Assembly: GCA_900317985.1 (NCBI GenBank)
Contig: ONJD01000004.1
Location: forward strand, 1-43,767
Origin: an uncultured Eubacteriales bacterium
GTDB lineage: Bacteria; Bacillota; Clostridia; Oscillospirales; Acutalibacteraceae
Direction of reading: 5' to 3'
DNA length: 43,767 bases
Below the pieces are notes generated by a model, which saw only the letters and a program-made list of their open reading frames with translations, was not told where the DNA came from and made no database searches. Shown here in pieces: positions 34,300 to 42,772 of the stretch. Made by a program: the position numbers and the translations under genes. Position 1 is the first letter of the stretch; each line of letters begins with the position of its first letter.

Positions 34300-36363
34300 A
34301 TGAAATCTTCTTCCCAGCTTTACCGTGTCCGCGAAATCCGGGATTTCCGCGATATGCTGGACCAGAGCGCCACGCTCTTCGCCAATGAACCCGCGTTCAA
34401 ACTCCGGAACAAAGACGGTTCCTACACGACCATCAATTACACCAAATACAGAGAAGATGTCCGCTCCCTCGGCACTGCCCTCTGGGCGAGGGGGTACCAC
34501 GACAAACACATCGCGCTCATGGGACCCAACTCCTACAAGTGGGCGACGGTCTACTTCGCCGTCACCTGCGGTCTCGGTGTGCTCGTGCCCATCGACAAGG
34601 AACTGCCCTTCGACGACGTGAAGAACATCCTCGAGGAGTCCGAGTCGAGCCTGCTCATCATCGACAAGAAGTCGATGAAGAAGTTCGCGAACCAGATGTC
34701 GCAGCTTCCCGAAGACATCGAGATCATCGTTATGAACGAGCCGAAACCGGCTCACGGCATGCTCTCCTATGAAGACGTCTTCGAAGAGGGCCGCGCGCTC
34801 AAGGAGTCCCGCGACCAGAGCTACCTCGACTATCTCGTGGCCCCGATCGACCCCGAAGTGATGAGCGTCCTCATCTACACGTCCGGCACCTCGGGCATGG
34901 CGAAAGGCGTCATGCTGTCTCAGAGGAACATCTGCTTCGTCGTCATGTCGAACAGCTCCATCGCCAACATCGGCCCCGGAGACCAGATGTTCGCGGTCCT
35001 GCCCATGCACCATACGTTCGAGTGCTCTCTCGGGTTCCTGGCCGTCATCTACAACGGCTGCTGCAACGCGTTCCCGACGAGCCTTCTGCGCCTGACGCGC
35101 GATATGCAGGAAGTCAAGCCGACCGTCATCTTCACGGTCCCGCTTCTGGTCGAAAAGATGCACGACAAGATCGTCGAGACCCTCGACGAGTCGAAGCCCG
35201 GCCAGATGCTCTTCAAATACGGCGGGAAACTCGTCAATTATGCCAACGACAAGTTCGGCATCGACCTCTCCCGAAAGGTCTTCAGCCTCGTTCTGAAGAA
35301 CCTCGGCGGCCGTCTGCGCCTCTTCATCATCGGCGCCGCCGCCATCAACCCGGACGTCGTCAAAAACTTCGAGACCTTCGGTGTAGAGTCCTATCTCGGC
35401 TACGGCCTCACAGAGTGCGCCCCGCTGGTCTCCTGCAACTATGACGGCCACACGACCCTCGACACGGTCGGCATGCCCATCCCCGGCGTCGAAGTCAAAC
35501 TCGATGACGTCAACGATGAAGGCATCGGCGAACTGCTCGTCAGGGGCCCGAACGTCATGCTCGGCTATTACAAAAACGAAGAGGCGACCAGAGAAGTCCT
35601 CGACGAGGACGGATGGCTCCACACCGGAGACCTCGCCAACGTCGACGGGAACGGCAACATCCGCCTGACCGGCCGGAAGAAGAACGTCATCGTTACGAAG
35701 AACGGCAAAAACATCTATCCCGAAGAGCTGGAAGACGCTCTGAACGGCAACCCCTTCATCCTTGAATCCATGGTCGTCGGCACCGAGCGGGAAGAGGACG
35801 ACGAGACCATCGTCGAAGCGAAGATCTTCCCGGACGTCAACGCCATCAAGGAAGCGCTCCAGAATCCCGATGTCACCGCGGAAGAAGTCTTCAACTACAT
35901 CTCCGACATCGTCAAGGAGATCAACACGAAGTTCCCGAACTACAAGAAGATCCGCGAAGTCAGCATCCGGAACACCGAATTCATCAAGACGACCACCCAG
36001 AAGGTCAAACGCTACGCCAACATGGATGACAGCGCCACCGAGACCAGCGGCGAAGTTCCCGGCAGGGAGACGCTGACCCAGCAGGCGGAAAAGGCGATCG
36101 GCGTGGCGGTCGAAGCGGTCAAGGAGACTGTCGAGAAGACCGTCGAGGCGGCCGAAAATGCCTATGAAGCGGTGAAGGAAACGCTGGCAGCTTCCGGTAA
36201 AGATGCGGAAGAGACTTCCGAAGAAGCCGCGGAAGAAGCGGCAGAAGGCGCGGCAGAGGCCGCGGAAGAAGCCGCAGAGCCGGCCGCGGAAGAAACTGCA
36301 GAGCCGGACGCGGAGGAAGCTCCCGCCGCGGAAGAGACCGCCGACAAGGAGGCGCAGCAGTGA
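34300..36363 (+). CDS. Long-chain acyl-CoA synthetase-like AMP-binding enzyme with acidic helical tail
   Basis: The enzyme is predicted to activate a fatty acid as acyl-AMP and then acyl-CoA, near the membrane. The P-loop-like motif IYTSGTSGMAKGVMLS is near residue 192. GYGLTECAPLVS is the A5 motif, and DGWLHTGDLANVDGNGNIRLTGRKKN contains the A7-A8 motifs. KNGKNIYPEELED precedes the C-terminal subdomain. Residues from about 578 to 687 form an extra tail. Its first part (EKAIGVAVEAVKETVEKTVEAA and on) looks amphipathic-helical; its last part is almost only E and A with some P. AAGGAG precedes ATG 34300. It overlaps orf90 by 4 bases (GTGA). The exact acid substrate cannot be read. Confidence 0.88.
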   Translation: MKSSSQLYRVREIRDFRDMLDQSATLFANEPAFKLRNKDGSYTTINYTKYREDVRSLGTALWARGYHDKHIALMGPNSYKWATVYFAVTCGLGVLVPIDKELPFDDVKNILEESESSLLIIDKKSMKKFANQMSQLPEDIEIIVMNEPKPAHGMLSYEDVFEEGRALKESRDQSYLDYLVAPIDPEVMSVLIYTSGTSGMAKGVMLSQRNICFVVMSNSSIANIGPGDQMFAVLPMHHTFECSLGFLAVIYNGCCNAFPTSLLRLTRDMQEVKPTVIFTVPLLVEKMHDKIVETLDESKPGQMLFKYGGKLVNYANDKFGIDLSRKVFSLVLKNLGGRLRLFIIGAAAINPDVVKNFETFGVESYLGYGLTECAPLVSCNYDGHTTLDTVGMPIPGVEVKLDDVNDEGIGELLVRGPNVMLGYYKNEEATREVLDEDGWLHTGDLANVDGNGNIRLTGRKKNVIVTKNGKNIYPEELEDALNGNPFILESMVVGTEREEDDETIVEAKIFPDVNAIKEALQNPDVTAEEVFNYISDIVKEINTKFPNYKKIREVSIRNTEFIKTTTQKVKRYANMDDSATETSGEVPGRETLTQQAEKAIGVAVEAVKETVEKTVEAAENAYEAVKETLAASGKDAEETSEEAAEEAAEGAAEAAEEAAEPAAEETAEPDAEEAPAAEETADKEAQQ

Positions 36364-36632
36364 GCACACTCAACATTTCGCTGCCCCGGTTCGATTACAT
36401 GTGCCAGAGCAACACGTTCTCCGGCAGCCAGGGCCGGTTCCGTTACAAGTTCTTCCCGGAGAAGAAGGACGACATCGATACCGTCCTGGTGGCCGCCTGC
36501 TACTTCGACAACTGCTATGAAGTGGAGCTGGACGCCGGCCGTGTGACCCGTCAGGAGTTTGCCTACTCCGACGAGGGCATCGACGCCGCCGAGGCCTGGC
36601 TGAAGGCACAGTACGACGAAACACAGAAGTAA
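36360..36632 (+). CDS. Small protein of unknown function, coupled to the acyl-CoA synthetase
   Basis: The 90-residue product is not recognised. It begins at GTG 36360, overlapping the previous stop codon by 4 bases, so it depends on translational coupling. It has a mixed composition with segments RFRYKFFPEKKDD and VAACYFDNCYEVELDAG, three cysteines, and an acidic helical end. No signal peptide or membrane helix is seen. Codon use matches the neighbours. It sits 18 bases before lepA. A role with the synthetase is suggested only by the overlap. Confidence 0.78.
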   Translation: MSTLNISLPRFDYMCQSNTFSGSQGRFRYKFFPEKKDDIDTVLVAACYFDNCYEVELDAGRVTRQEFAYSDEGIDAAEAWLKAQYDETQK

Positions 36633-36650
36633 ATCGCCAAAGGAAGCAGA

Positions 36651-38459
36651 ATGTCAGACTACAGAAACAACATCCGCAATTTCTCGATCATCGCCCACAT
36701 CGACCACGGGAAATCCACCCTGGCCGACCGCATGCTGGAGCTGACCGAGTCCGTCTCCAAGCGGGAGATGGAGGAGCAGCTCCTCGACAACATGGACATC
36801 GAGAGAGAACGCGGGATCACCATCAAAGCGCGTGCCGTCAAGCTCGAGTACAAGGCGCAGGACGGGGAGGTCTATGACCTGAACCTCATCGACACTCCCG
36901 GCCACGTCGACTTCAACTACGAAGTCTCCCGGTCTCTGGCGGCCTGTGAAGGCGCGGTCCTCGTGGTGGACGCCACCCAGGGCATCGAGGCCCAGACGCT
37001 CGGCAACACGTACCTGGCGCTGGACCACGACCTCGAGATCTGCCCGGTCATCAACAAGATCGACCTGCCGGCCGCCGACCCCGAACGGGTCAGCGCGGAA
37101 GTGGAAGAGGTCATCGGGCTGCCCTGTGAAGAGGCACCCCGCATCTCGGCCAAGACCGGTGAGAACGTGGAACAGGTCCTCGAAGAGATCGTCCACATGA
37201 TCCCGGCTCCCACCGGAGACCCGGCAGAACCGCTGCGCGCGCTCATCTTCGACTCGGTCTACGACTCCTACCGCGGCGTCATCGTCTACGTCCGCCTCAT
37301 GGAGGGCACCATCAAGCCCGGCGACACCATGCGCATGATGGCCACCGGAGCCGAGTTCAACGTCGTCGAAGTCGGCTGCATGCGGGCGCGTTCGCTCGAA
37401 CCCGCCAAACAGCTCCGGGCCGGAGAGGTCGGTTACATCACGGCCTCGATCAAGACCGTCTCGGAGGCCCGCGTCGGTGACACCGTCACGCTGGCCACCC
37501 GCCCGGCCGCCGAACCGCTGCCCGGTTACCGTAAAGTCAACCCGATGGTGTTCTGCGGTGTTTATCCGGCGGACGGCGCCGACTATGAGAACCTGAAAGA
37601 AGCGCTGGAAAAACTGCAGCTGAACGACGCGTCTCTGACCTTCGAACCGGAGACTTCCGGAGCCCTCGGCTTCGGTTTCCGCTGCGGGTTCCTGGGCCTT
37701 CTGCACCTGGAGATCATCCAGGAGCGGCTCGAACGGGAGTACAATCTGGACCTCGTCACCACGGTCCCCAGCGTCATCTATAAGATCCATATGTCCGACG
37801 GCGAAGTCCTGAGCATCGACAACCCCTGCAATTACCCGGACCCCGCGGACATCGACTTCTGCGAGGAACCGATCGCGAACGCCCACATTTTCTCGCCGCC
37901 CGACTATGTCGGCGCCATCATGGATCTGTGCCAGGAACGGCGCGGCGTTTTCAAGGACATGCAGTACCTCGCCGAAGACCGCGTAGACATCCACTACGAA
38001 CTGCCGCTCAACGAGATCATCTACGATTTCTTCGACGCGCTCAAGTCCCGCACCAGAGGTTATGCCTCTCTGGACTATGAGATCCTGGGCTACCGGGCCT
38101 CCGAACTCGTCAAACTGGACGTGCTCCTGAACGGCGAGCAGATCGACGCGCTGTCCTGGATCGTCCATCAGGACAAAGCCTACGGCCGCGCCCGGAAGAT
38201 CGCCGAAAAGCTCAAAGAACACATCCCGAGAACGCTGTTCGAGATCCCCATCCAGATCGCCATCGGCGGCAAAGTCATCGCCCGCGAGACCGTCAAGGCC
38301 CTCCGCAAGGACGTCCTTGCCAAGTGTTACGGCGGCGACATCACCCGAAAGAAGAAACTGCTCGAAAAGCAGAAGGAAGGCAAGAAGCGCATGCGCCAGT
38401 TCGGCTCGGTCGAAGTGCCGCAGGAGGCGTTCATGGCCGTCCTGAAGCTGGACGAATAA
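36651..38459 (+). CDS. lepA: Elongation factor 4 (LepA)
   Basis: LepA is a ribosome-dependent GTPase linked to back-translocation and to initiation/30S maturation. The G domain has [33 protein letters not shown] and [10 protein letters not shown]. The LepA-specific C-terminal domain includes [19 protein letters not shown], which is needed for tRNA contact. The length of 602 residues is standard. AAAGGA precedes ATG 36651. Its position directly before hemW is a very common arrangement in Firmicutes. Confidence 0.97.
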   Translation: MSDYRNNIRNFSIIAHIDHGKSTLADRMLELTESVSKREMEEQLLDNMDIERERGITIKARAVKLEYKAQDGEVYDLNLIDTPGHVDFNYEVSRSLAACEGAVLVVDATQGIEAQTLGNTYLALDHDLEICPVINKIDLPAADPERVSAEVEEVIGLPCEEAPRISAKTGENVEQVLEEIVHMIPAPTGDPAEPLRALIFDSVYDSYRGVIVYVRLMEGTIKPGDTMRMMATGAEFNVVEVGCMRARSLEPAKQLRAGEVGYITASIKTVSEARVGDTVTLATRPAAEPLPGYRKVNPMVFCGVYPADGADYENLKEALEKLQLNDASLTFEPETSGALGFGFRCGFLGLLHLEIIQERLEREYNLDLVTTVPSVIYKIHMSDGEVLSIDNPCNYPDPADIDFCEEPIANAHIFSPPDYVGAIMDLCQERRGVFKDMQYLAEDRVDIHYELPLNEIIYDFFDALKSRTRGYASLDYEILGYRASELVKLDVLLNGEQIDALSWIVHQDKAYGRARKIAEKLKEHIPRTLFEIPIQIAIGGKVIARETVKALRKDVLAKCYGGDITRKKKLLEKQKEGKKRMRQFGSVEVPQEAFMAVLKLDE

Positions 38460-38474
38460 GAAAGGACCACGCGT

Positions 38475-39545
38475 TTGGAACCCATCGGACTGTACCTGCA
38501 TGTCCCGTTCTGTGCGTCCCGCTGTCCCTACTGCGACTTCTTCACGCAGAAGCCGGTGGGCGATGCACTGACCGTATATGCGGAAACGATGAAAACCGAA
38601 TTGCGGGATGCCCGTGACAAGCAGATCCGTGCCGACTCCGTCTACTTCGGAGGCGGCACTCCTTCTGTGCTGCCCGGAGACCTGTTCGCAGAGCTCCTGG
38701 ACACGGTCCGGGACTGCTTCACCGTGACAGACGACGCGGAGATCACCGTCGAATGCAACCCGTCCTCCGACCTGGAACATTTCCTGCCGGCTGCGGCGGA
38801 CGCCGGTGTGAACCGTGTGTCCCTCGGTATGCAGTCCGCCGTCGACGCGGAACGCCGGAAACTGGGGCGTCTCGCCGACCGGAAACGGGTCGAAGAGGCG
38901 CTGTCGATCGCCCGCAGCTGCGGCATCGAAAACCTGTCACTGGACGTCATGCTGGGCGTGCCCGGGCAGACCCGGCGGAGCCTGGAAGAGACGCTGGCGT
39001 TCGTCGTCGACAGCGGTGTGCCACATGTGAGCGCCTACATGCTGAAACTCGAGGAGGGGACGGTCTTCTACAGACGGGCCGACACGCTGGACCTCCCGGG
39101 CGAAGACCTGGTGAGGGATCTGTACCTGCAGACCATCGAGACACTCGAAACGGCGGGGCTCAGACAGTATGAGATCTCGAACTTTGCACGCCCGGGCTTC
39201 GAGAGCCGCCACAACCTCAAGTACTGGCACTGTGAAGAGTACCTGGGCTTCGGCCCGTCGGCGCACTCTTTCTTCCGGGGAGAGCGGTTCTACCGCAAAC
39301 CGGACTGGGACGCCTTCGCGGCCGGAGAACCGGTCGTGCCGGACGGATCCGGCGGCAGCTTCGAGGAGCGGCTCATGCTCGCCCTCCGTCTGACCGAAGG
39401 GTACCGGGGCGAGATCCCCGCGGCGCTGCGGGAAAAGGCGTCCGCTCCCGTCTTGCGGCCCTACGTGGAGGTGGGGGACGACTTCCTCCGCCTGACGAAG
39501 GAGGGCTTCCTCGTCTCCAACACGGTCATCGCGGAACTGCTCTGA
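38475..39545 (+). CDS. hemW: HemW radical-SAM heme chaperone (HemN-like)
   Basis: HemW resembles oxygen-independent coproporphyrinogen oxidase but acts as a heme-binding chaperone in the cases studied. The radical-SAM motif is HVPFCASRCPYCDFFT, giving CxxxCxxC. True HemN enzymes have an additional cysteine after CxxxCxxC; here phenylalanine follows (CDFF), as in HemW. Other family segments are VYFGGGTPSVL, ECNPSS, RVSLGMQS and YEISNFARPG. The start is TTG 38475 behind AAAGGA. The length of 356 residues is normal. It ends the murC-to-hemW run at a strong terminator. Confidence 0.93.
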   Translation: MEPIGLYLHVPFCASRCPYCDFFTQKPVGDALTVYAETMKTELRDARDKQIRADSVYFGGGTPSVLPGDLFAELLDTVRDCFTVTDDAEITVECNPSSDLEHFLPAAADAGVNRVSLGMQSAVDAERRKLGRLADRKRVEEALSIARSCGIENLSLDVMLGVPGQTRRSLEETLAFVVDSGVPHVSAYMLKLEEGTVFYRRADTLDLPGEDLVRDLYLQTIETLETAGLRQYEISNFARPGFESRHNLKYWHCEEYLGFGPSAHSFFRGERFYRKPDWDAFAAGEPVVPDGSGGSFEERLMLALRLTEGYRGEIPAALREKASAPVLRPYVEVGDDFLRLTKEGFLVSNTVIAELL

Positions 39546-39565
39546 CCGTACATCGCGACAAACAG

Positions 39566-39602
39566 AAAGAGAGACTTCTCCGAAGAGAAGCCTCTCTTTT
39601 TT
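39566..39602 (+). terminator. Intrinsic terminator after hemW
   Basis: AAAGAGAG then CTTCTC (39566-39580) pairs with GAGAAG then CTCTCTTT, with one mismatch and a CGAA loop. A T-run completes it. It lies between the convergent hemW and XRE genes and may also weakly serve the latter. Confidence 0.9.
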
Positions 39603-39616
39603 GATTGCGTAACGGG

Positions 39617-39934
39617 TCAGTTGCGGAACGGGTTTTGAAGTTCTTTCAGGAACGCGAGCAGGAGTTTTACATGGTTCGGTTTTGCCTTGCGGACGAGGGC
39701 GCAGAGTTCCTGCTGGTCCAGTGTCAGATCCTGTTCGCGGAAGAAGTCCGAGGGCGCGATGTCAAGAAGCTCGCAGAAGTACAGGACCTCTTCGAGTTTT
39801 GGTTCGAAGCGTCCGTTCCCAACACCACTGATGTAATTGTTGCGATGTCCCATTTTCTCGCTGATCTCTGCCATCGATCGGTGGGACTGTTTCGCGTATT
39901 CCATCATTCGCTTTTGTACAAAGGACTTGTCCAT
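39617..39934 (-). CDS. XRE-family repressor
   Basis: The 105-residue protein has an N-terminal XRE/Cro helix-turn-helix, seen in HRSMAEISEKMGHRNNYISGVGNG. LEEVLYFCELLDIAPSDFF, the usual fourth and fifth helix region, follows. The C-terminal 35 residues are helical and could dimerise. ATG 39934 has a weak GGAGA 7 bases upstream. The upstream 110 bases contain two 17-bp sites (one perfect palindrome, one degenerate), and a second perfect palindrome lies further out in a plus-strand promoter. The repeat size matches what XRE/CI-like dimers bind, so the protein is probably their ligand; this is inference. No phage or toxin gene is next to it. Confidence 0.85.
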   Translation of the reverse strand: MDKSFVQKRMMEYAKQSHRSMAEISEKMGHRNNYISGVGNGRFEPKLEEVLYFCELLDIAPSDFFREQDLTLDQQELCALVRKAKPNHVKLLLAFLKELQNPFRN

Positions 39935-40000
39935 TCTTCCATGTCTCCAAAAGATCGTTGTTATCCTTTCTATAGTCTACCGTAAGAGGTCCCGAAAACC

Positions 40001-40017
40001 GTCTTCCAGCAAAAGAC
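40001..40017. promoter_or_regulatory. Degenerate third copy of the 17-bp operator
   Basis: GTCTTCCAGCAAAAGAC matches the two perfect palindromes at 11 of 17 positions and keeps the outer symmetry GTCTT/AAGAC. It lies 31 bases from the first perfect copy and between that copy and the XRE gene. Confidence 0.45.
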
Positions 40018-40031
40018 ATTTCAGAAAAAAC

Positions 40032-40048
40032 ATCTTCTGACAGAAGAT
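40032..40048. promoter_or_regulatory. 17-bp palindromic operator, copy 1
   Basis: ATCTTCTGACAGAAGAT is a perfect palindrome of 8+1+8. The identical 17 bases occur again at 40119. It lies about 98 bases upstream of the XRE start and is likely part of autoregulation. Confidence 0.75.
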
Positions 40049-40111
40049 TTAAAATAGTCTGACAACCGTACAAAAGCGGAAACAGTGTAAAATGGCCAGA
40101 AGAGGAATGTC

Positions 40112-40140
40112 TGGAAAAATCTTCTGACAGAAGATATAAT
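40112..40140 (+). promoter_or_regulatory. Promoter overlapped by operator copy 2
   Basis: A perfect TATAAT (40135-40140) shares its first T with the end of the palindrome at 40119-40135. The palindrome therefore fills the spacer region. The -35 hexamer TGGAAA (40112-40117) is weak. A protein bound to the palindrome would block polymerase. Confidence 0.55.
40119..40135. promoter_or_regulatory. 17-bp palindromic operator, copy 2
   Basis: ATCTTCTGACAGAAGAT is identical to the copy at 40032, 87 bases away. Its location inside a promoter spacer points to repression. Confidence 0.78.
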
Positions 40141-40146
40141 GGAGGT

Positions 40147-40243
40147 CCAGGGACGGACAGGGGAACGTCAGTTTCGTTCCCTCCTGGACAAAAAGCTCCG
40201 GCCCGAGAGCAGACGCTTTCGGACCGGAGTCTTGTTATTTTTT
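40147..40243 (+). ncRNA. Candidate repressor-controlled small RNA
   Basis: The operator-controlled promoter would start a transcript near 40145-40149. No start codon lies at a usable distance from the GGAGGT at 40141. The sequence folds well: GTCCAGG (40145-40151) pairs with CCTGGAC (40183-40189), and inside it GGGAACG (40161-40167) pairs with CGTTCCC (40175-40181) with loop TCAGTTT. The terminator hairpin at 40196-40229 follows. The predicted RNA is about 97 nt. A frame open from 40139 runs on through the antisense of putP and is not credible. The whole 39935-40258 gap therefore holds operators, a promoter, this RNA and a terminator, but no protein gene. Confidence 0.45.
40195..40243. terminator. 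Bidirectional terminator between the small RNA and putP
   Basis: CTCCGG (40196-40201) pairs with CCGGAG (40224-40229), and CCGAGAGC pairs with GCTTTCGG inside. The plus strand then reads TCTTGTTATTTTTT. The minus strand reads AGCTTTTTG after the stem, so it also ends putP. Confidence 0.85.
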
Positions 40244-40258
40244 GCTTGTTTTGGCGTT

Positions 40259-41767
40259 TTATTCGTCGTTGTCGGGGTCGGTCGCCTTGTCGTAGATGGC
40301 GACGACTTCTTCCGAGGGGGCCTTCGTGAGAAGGGTGACAACGACGGCCAGGATCATGCCGGCGACGAAGCCGGGGAACAGCTCATAGACACCGGTGGTG
40401 GTGCTGAGCAGGTTGTACCAGAGGATATCGACGACCGCACCGCCGACGACACCGGCAACGGCGCCCCAGTAGTTGAACCGTTTCCAGAAGACGGAGAGCA
40501 GGACGACGGGACCGAAGGCGGCGCCGAAGAGGCCCCATGCATTCTCGACCATATCCATGATGGCCTGAGCGCCTTCTCCTCTGGCGCTGGCCAGGAAGTA
40601 CGCGACGATGGCGACGACGGCGACGACACCGCGGGCGACCCAGACGAGTTCTCTGTCGGAAGCGTTCTTCCGGATGAGCGGTTTGTAGATGTCATTGGTG
40701 AAGGACGAGGACGCGACCAGCAGCTGGGAGTCAGCCGTCGACATGGATGCCGCGATGATAGCTGCCAGCAGGATGCCCGACAGGAACGGCGGGAAGAAGC
40801 GTCTCGCGAGGTGGATGAAGACCGTGGCCTGAAGACCGTCGGGAAGGAGTTCGCCGGCGACGACCATACGGCCGAGGTAGGCGATGACGAGGGAAGCCGC
40901 CAGGGAAATGGTGACCCAGATGATGGCGATGGTGGCAGACTTCTTGATCTCGGAAGGCTTCCGGATGGCCATGAAGCGGACCAGGATGTGGGGCATGCCG
41001 AAGTAGCCGAGACCCCAGGCGAGGCCGGAGACGATGTCCTGCCAGGATGCCGAGAACACGTTGGCGACAAAGGCGTACTCTGTGCCGTCATTGAGGTTGG
41101 TGTATACGGTGTTGACCGCGGACGGGTCGAGGTCTTCGACAAGGACCGTGACGATCGGGACCGCCAGCAGGGCGATGAACATCAGAGTCCCCTGGAAGAA
41201 GTCGGTCCAGCTGACCGCTTTGAAGCCGCCGAAGAAGGTGTAGACCAGGATGACGGCCGCGAAGATGATCATGGCCGTTTCTCTCGACAGACTCGGGACC
41301 AGGGACACGAAGACCGTGGTGCCGGCGACGAAACCGGAGGCGACATAGATGGTGAAGCTGATAAGGAAAACGATAGCTGTGATGATCGACAGAACAGGCG
41401 ATTTCGCAAGGAAACGGTTCTGCAGGTACTCCGGCAGGGTGATGGCGTCATTCGCCGCTTTCGAGAACTTTCTCAGACGTTTTGCGACGAAGATCCAGTT
41501 GAGGGCGGTGCCGATGGCGAGACCGATGCCGATCCAGGCTTTGCCGAGGCCGAAGGCCAGGACGGAGCCGGGAAGACCCATGAGGAGCCAGGCGGACATG
41601 TCAGATGCCTGTGCACTGAGAGCAGTGACCCAGGGACCCATCTGGCGGCCGCCGAGGAAATACTGCTTTTCACTGTCGCCGTCTTTTCTGTTCCGGATGA
41701 AGAAAAAGAGTCCGATGGCCAGAACGAGGACGAAATAGAGCGCAAAGGCAAGCATCTCAAGATTCAT
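40259..41767 (-). CDS. putP: Sodium/proline symporter
   Basis: PutP imports proline with sodium and belongs to the sodium:solute symporter (SSF, LeuT-fold) family. The hydrophobic profile fits about 12-13 membrane helices over 502 residues. PutP signatures include YFLGGRQMGPWVTALSAQASDMSAWLLMG, whose first helices carry sodium and proline contacts, and GLGYFGMPHILVRFMAI. ILLAAIIAASMSTADSQLLVASS is the conserved SSF segment with the second sodium site. AAGGAGAG precedes ATG 41767. Its own promoter is at 41811-41839 and a terminator follows. A pantothenate or other SSF substrate is possible, but the motifs match PutP closely. Confidence 0.93.
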   Translation of the reverse strand: MNLEMLAFALYFVLVLAIGLFFFIRNRKDGDSEKQYFLGGRQMGPWVTALSAQASDMSAWLLMGLPGSVLAFGLGKAWIGIGLAIGTALNWIFVAKRLRKFSKAANDAITLPEYLQNRFLAKSPVLSIITAIVFLISFTIYVASGFVAGTTVFVSLVPSLSRETAMIIFAAVILVYTFFGGFKAVSWTDFFQGTLMFIALLAVPIVTVLVEDLDPSAVNTVYTNLNDGTEYAFVANVFSASWQDIVSGLAWGLGYFGMPHILVRFMAIRKPSEIKKSATIAIIWVTISLAASLVIAYLGRMVVAGELLPDGLQATVFIHLARRFFPPFLSGILLAAIIAASMSTADSQLLVASSSFTNDIYKPLIRKNASDRELVWVARGVVAVVAIVAYFLASARGEGAQAIMDMVENAWGLFGAAFGPVVLLSVFWKRFNYWGAVAGVVGGAVVDILWYNLLSTTTGVYELFPGFVAGMILAVVVTLLTKAPSEEVVAIYDKATDPDNDE

Positions 41768-41810
41768 AGAATTCTCTCCTTAACCTTTATTATGGTTTAT
41801 GCACTTCAGC

Positions 41811-41839
41811 ATTTTATCACAGAAAAGCGCCGCTGACAA
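41811..41839 (-). promoter_or_regulatory. Promoter of putP
   Basis: On the minus strand TTGTCA (41834-41839) and TAAAAT (41811-41816) are 17 bp apart. It lies just downstream of the terminator of the neighbouring unit. Confidence 0.72.
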
Positions 41840-41843
41840 GAAA

Positions 41844-41871
41844 ACCGGCCCCGAAAACGTTCGGGACCGGT
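41844..41871 (-). terminator. Terminator after the acidic-tail membrane protein
   Basis: ACCGGCCCCGAA pairs with TTCGGGACCGGT with one mismatch and loop AACG. The minus strand continues TTTTC. It ends the unit beginning at 42680. Confidence 0.78.
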
Positions 41872-41888
41872 CTTGGTTTTGAGAAGGT

Positions 41889-42680
41889 TTACTCGTCTTC
41901 GACGTAGTCGCTGTCGGAAAACGCGAAGAACAGGTCGTCGACGGCCGCGATGGCGTCCGCTGCGACATTGTCTTTCGAGATGTGGCTCGTGACCACCGGC
42001 TCGACATCGAGCGGCGCGTGGACCGGCATCTGGACGGACTCGGTGGCGGGGACGACTTCGGGTTCCGGTTTCTCGACCGTCAGGTCGGCCTCTTTCGCGG
42101 GAGTGACGAAGAACGCGGGTTCGGAATCGACCGTTTCCGGTTTCGGCGCTTCGCGGCGGGGCGTACGGACCGGAGCCTCTTCCTTCGGTTTGGCCACGGT
42201 CTGAGCGGCCATCTTCGTGACATTCGGGGCCTCTTCCAGAACGCCTTTGTCGTGGATGAAGTCATCGATGAGACAGATAAGCGTGAGCAGGAAAGTGATG
42301 GCCGGGATGAGGAAGGCCAGAGGATAGGGGAACCATCCGCGCGGCTGGCCGAACATATAAAGGCCGAAGACGGTGGCGATGACAGCGAGGTCATTGTAGA
42401 TGAAGGCGAGGACCGTCATGAGGGACGGGAATTTGCGGGTGACCTTCGTGATGGCCACGATCATCGTCTCGATGATGAGGAGCACGGCGGCGCCGATCTC
42501 GATGAGGAAGAAGACCGTTCCGTGCAGGAACGTGTTGACGGCTTCCAGACCGTGCGCGGAAAGGAAGTTGCAGACCCCTTCGAGGTTCCCGAGGATGCCG
42601 GCGCAGAGGATGAGTTCACAGAGGAACAGCAGGATGAGGATCAGTGCTTTCCACCCTCCGGATACGGATTTTCTCGTCAT
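41889..42680 (-). CDS. Membrane protein of unknown function with acidic disordered tail
   Basis: The 263-residue protein has four predicted helices at about residues 10-30, 53-77, 85-107 and 117-139. A cytoplasmic-type tail of about 120 residues follows, rich in E, P, V, A and K. The tail ends with FFAFSDSDYVEDE. No enzymatic motif is seen. AGGAGATGA lies just before ATG 42680, and its promoter is at 42730-42758. The gene stands alone between promoter and terminator. The layout of a small membrane bundle plus long charged tail suggests a scaffold or partner-binding role, but no family was recognised. Confidence 0.82.
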   Translation of the reverse strand: MTRKSVSGGWKALILILLFLCELILCAGILGNLEGVCNFLSAHGLEAVNTFLHGTVFFLIEIGAAVLLIIETMIVAITKVTRKFPSLMTVLAFIYNDLAVIATVFGLYMFGQPRGWFPYPLAFLIPAITFLLTLICLIDDFIHDKGVLEEAPNVTKMAAQTVAKPKEEAPVRTPRREAPKPETVDSEPAFFVTPAKEADLTVEKPEPEVVPATESVQMPVHAPLDVEPVVTSHISKDNVAADAIAAVDDLFFAFSDSDYVEDE

Positions 42681-42729
42681 GACGGATCATCTCCTAAACG
42701 TGTTTGTATGATAGTTGCTTAACATAAAA

Positions 42730-42758
42730 ATACTAACAGATTCCCTTTCAGTTGTAAA
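42730..42758 (-). promoter_or_regulatory. Promoter of the acidic-tail membrane protein gene
   Basis: On the minus strand TTTACA (42753-42758) and TAGTAT (42730-42735) are 17 bp apart. It lies in the gap behind the LCP gene, for which no terminator was found. Confidence 0.65.
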
Positions 42759-42772
42759 GGCGGGGCGGCTCG

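Noticed and set aside
40139..41836. Plus-strand 565-codon open frame beginning at the operator-controlled promoter
   Set aside because: Nearly all of it is antisense to putP, it passes through a strong terminator hairpin, and its ATG at 40139 lies inside the -10 box, upstream of the predicted transcript start.
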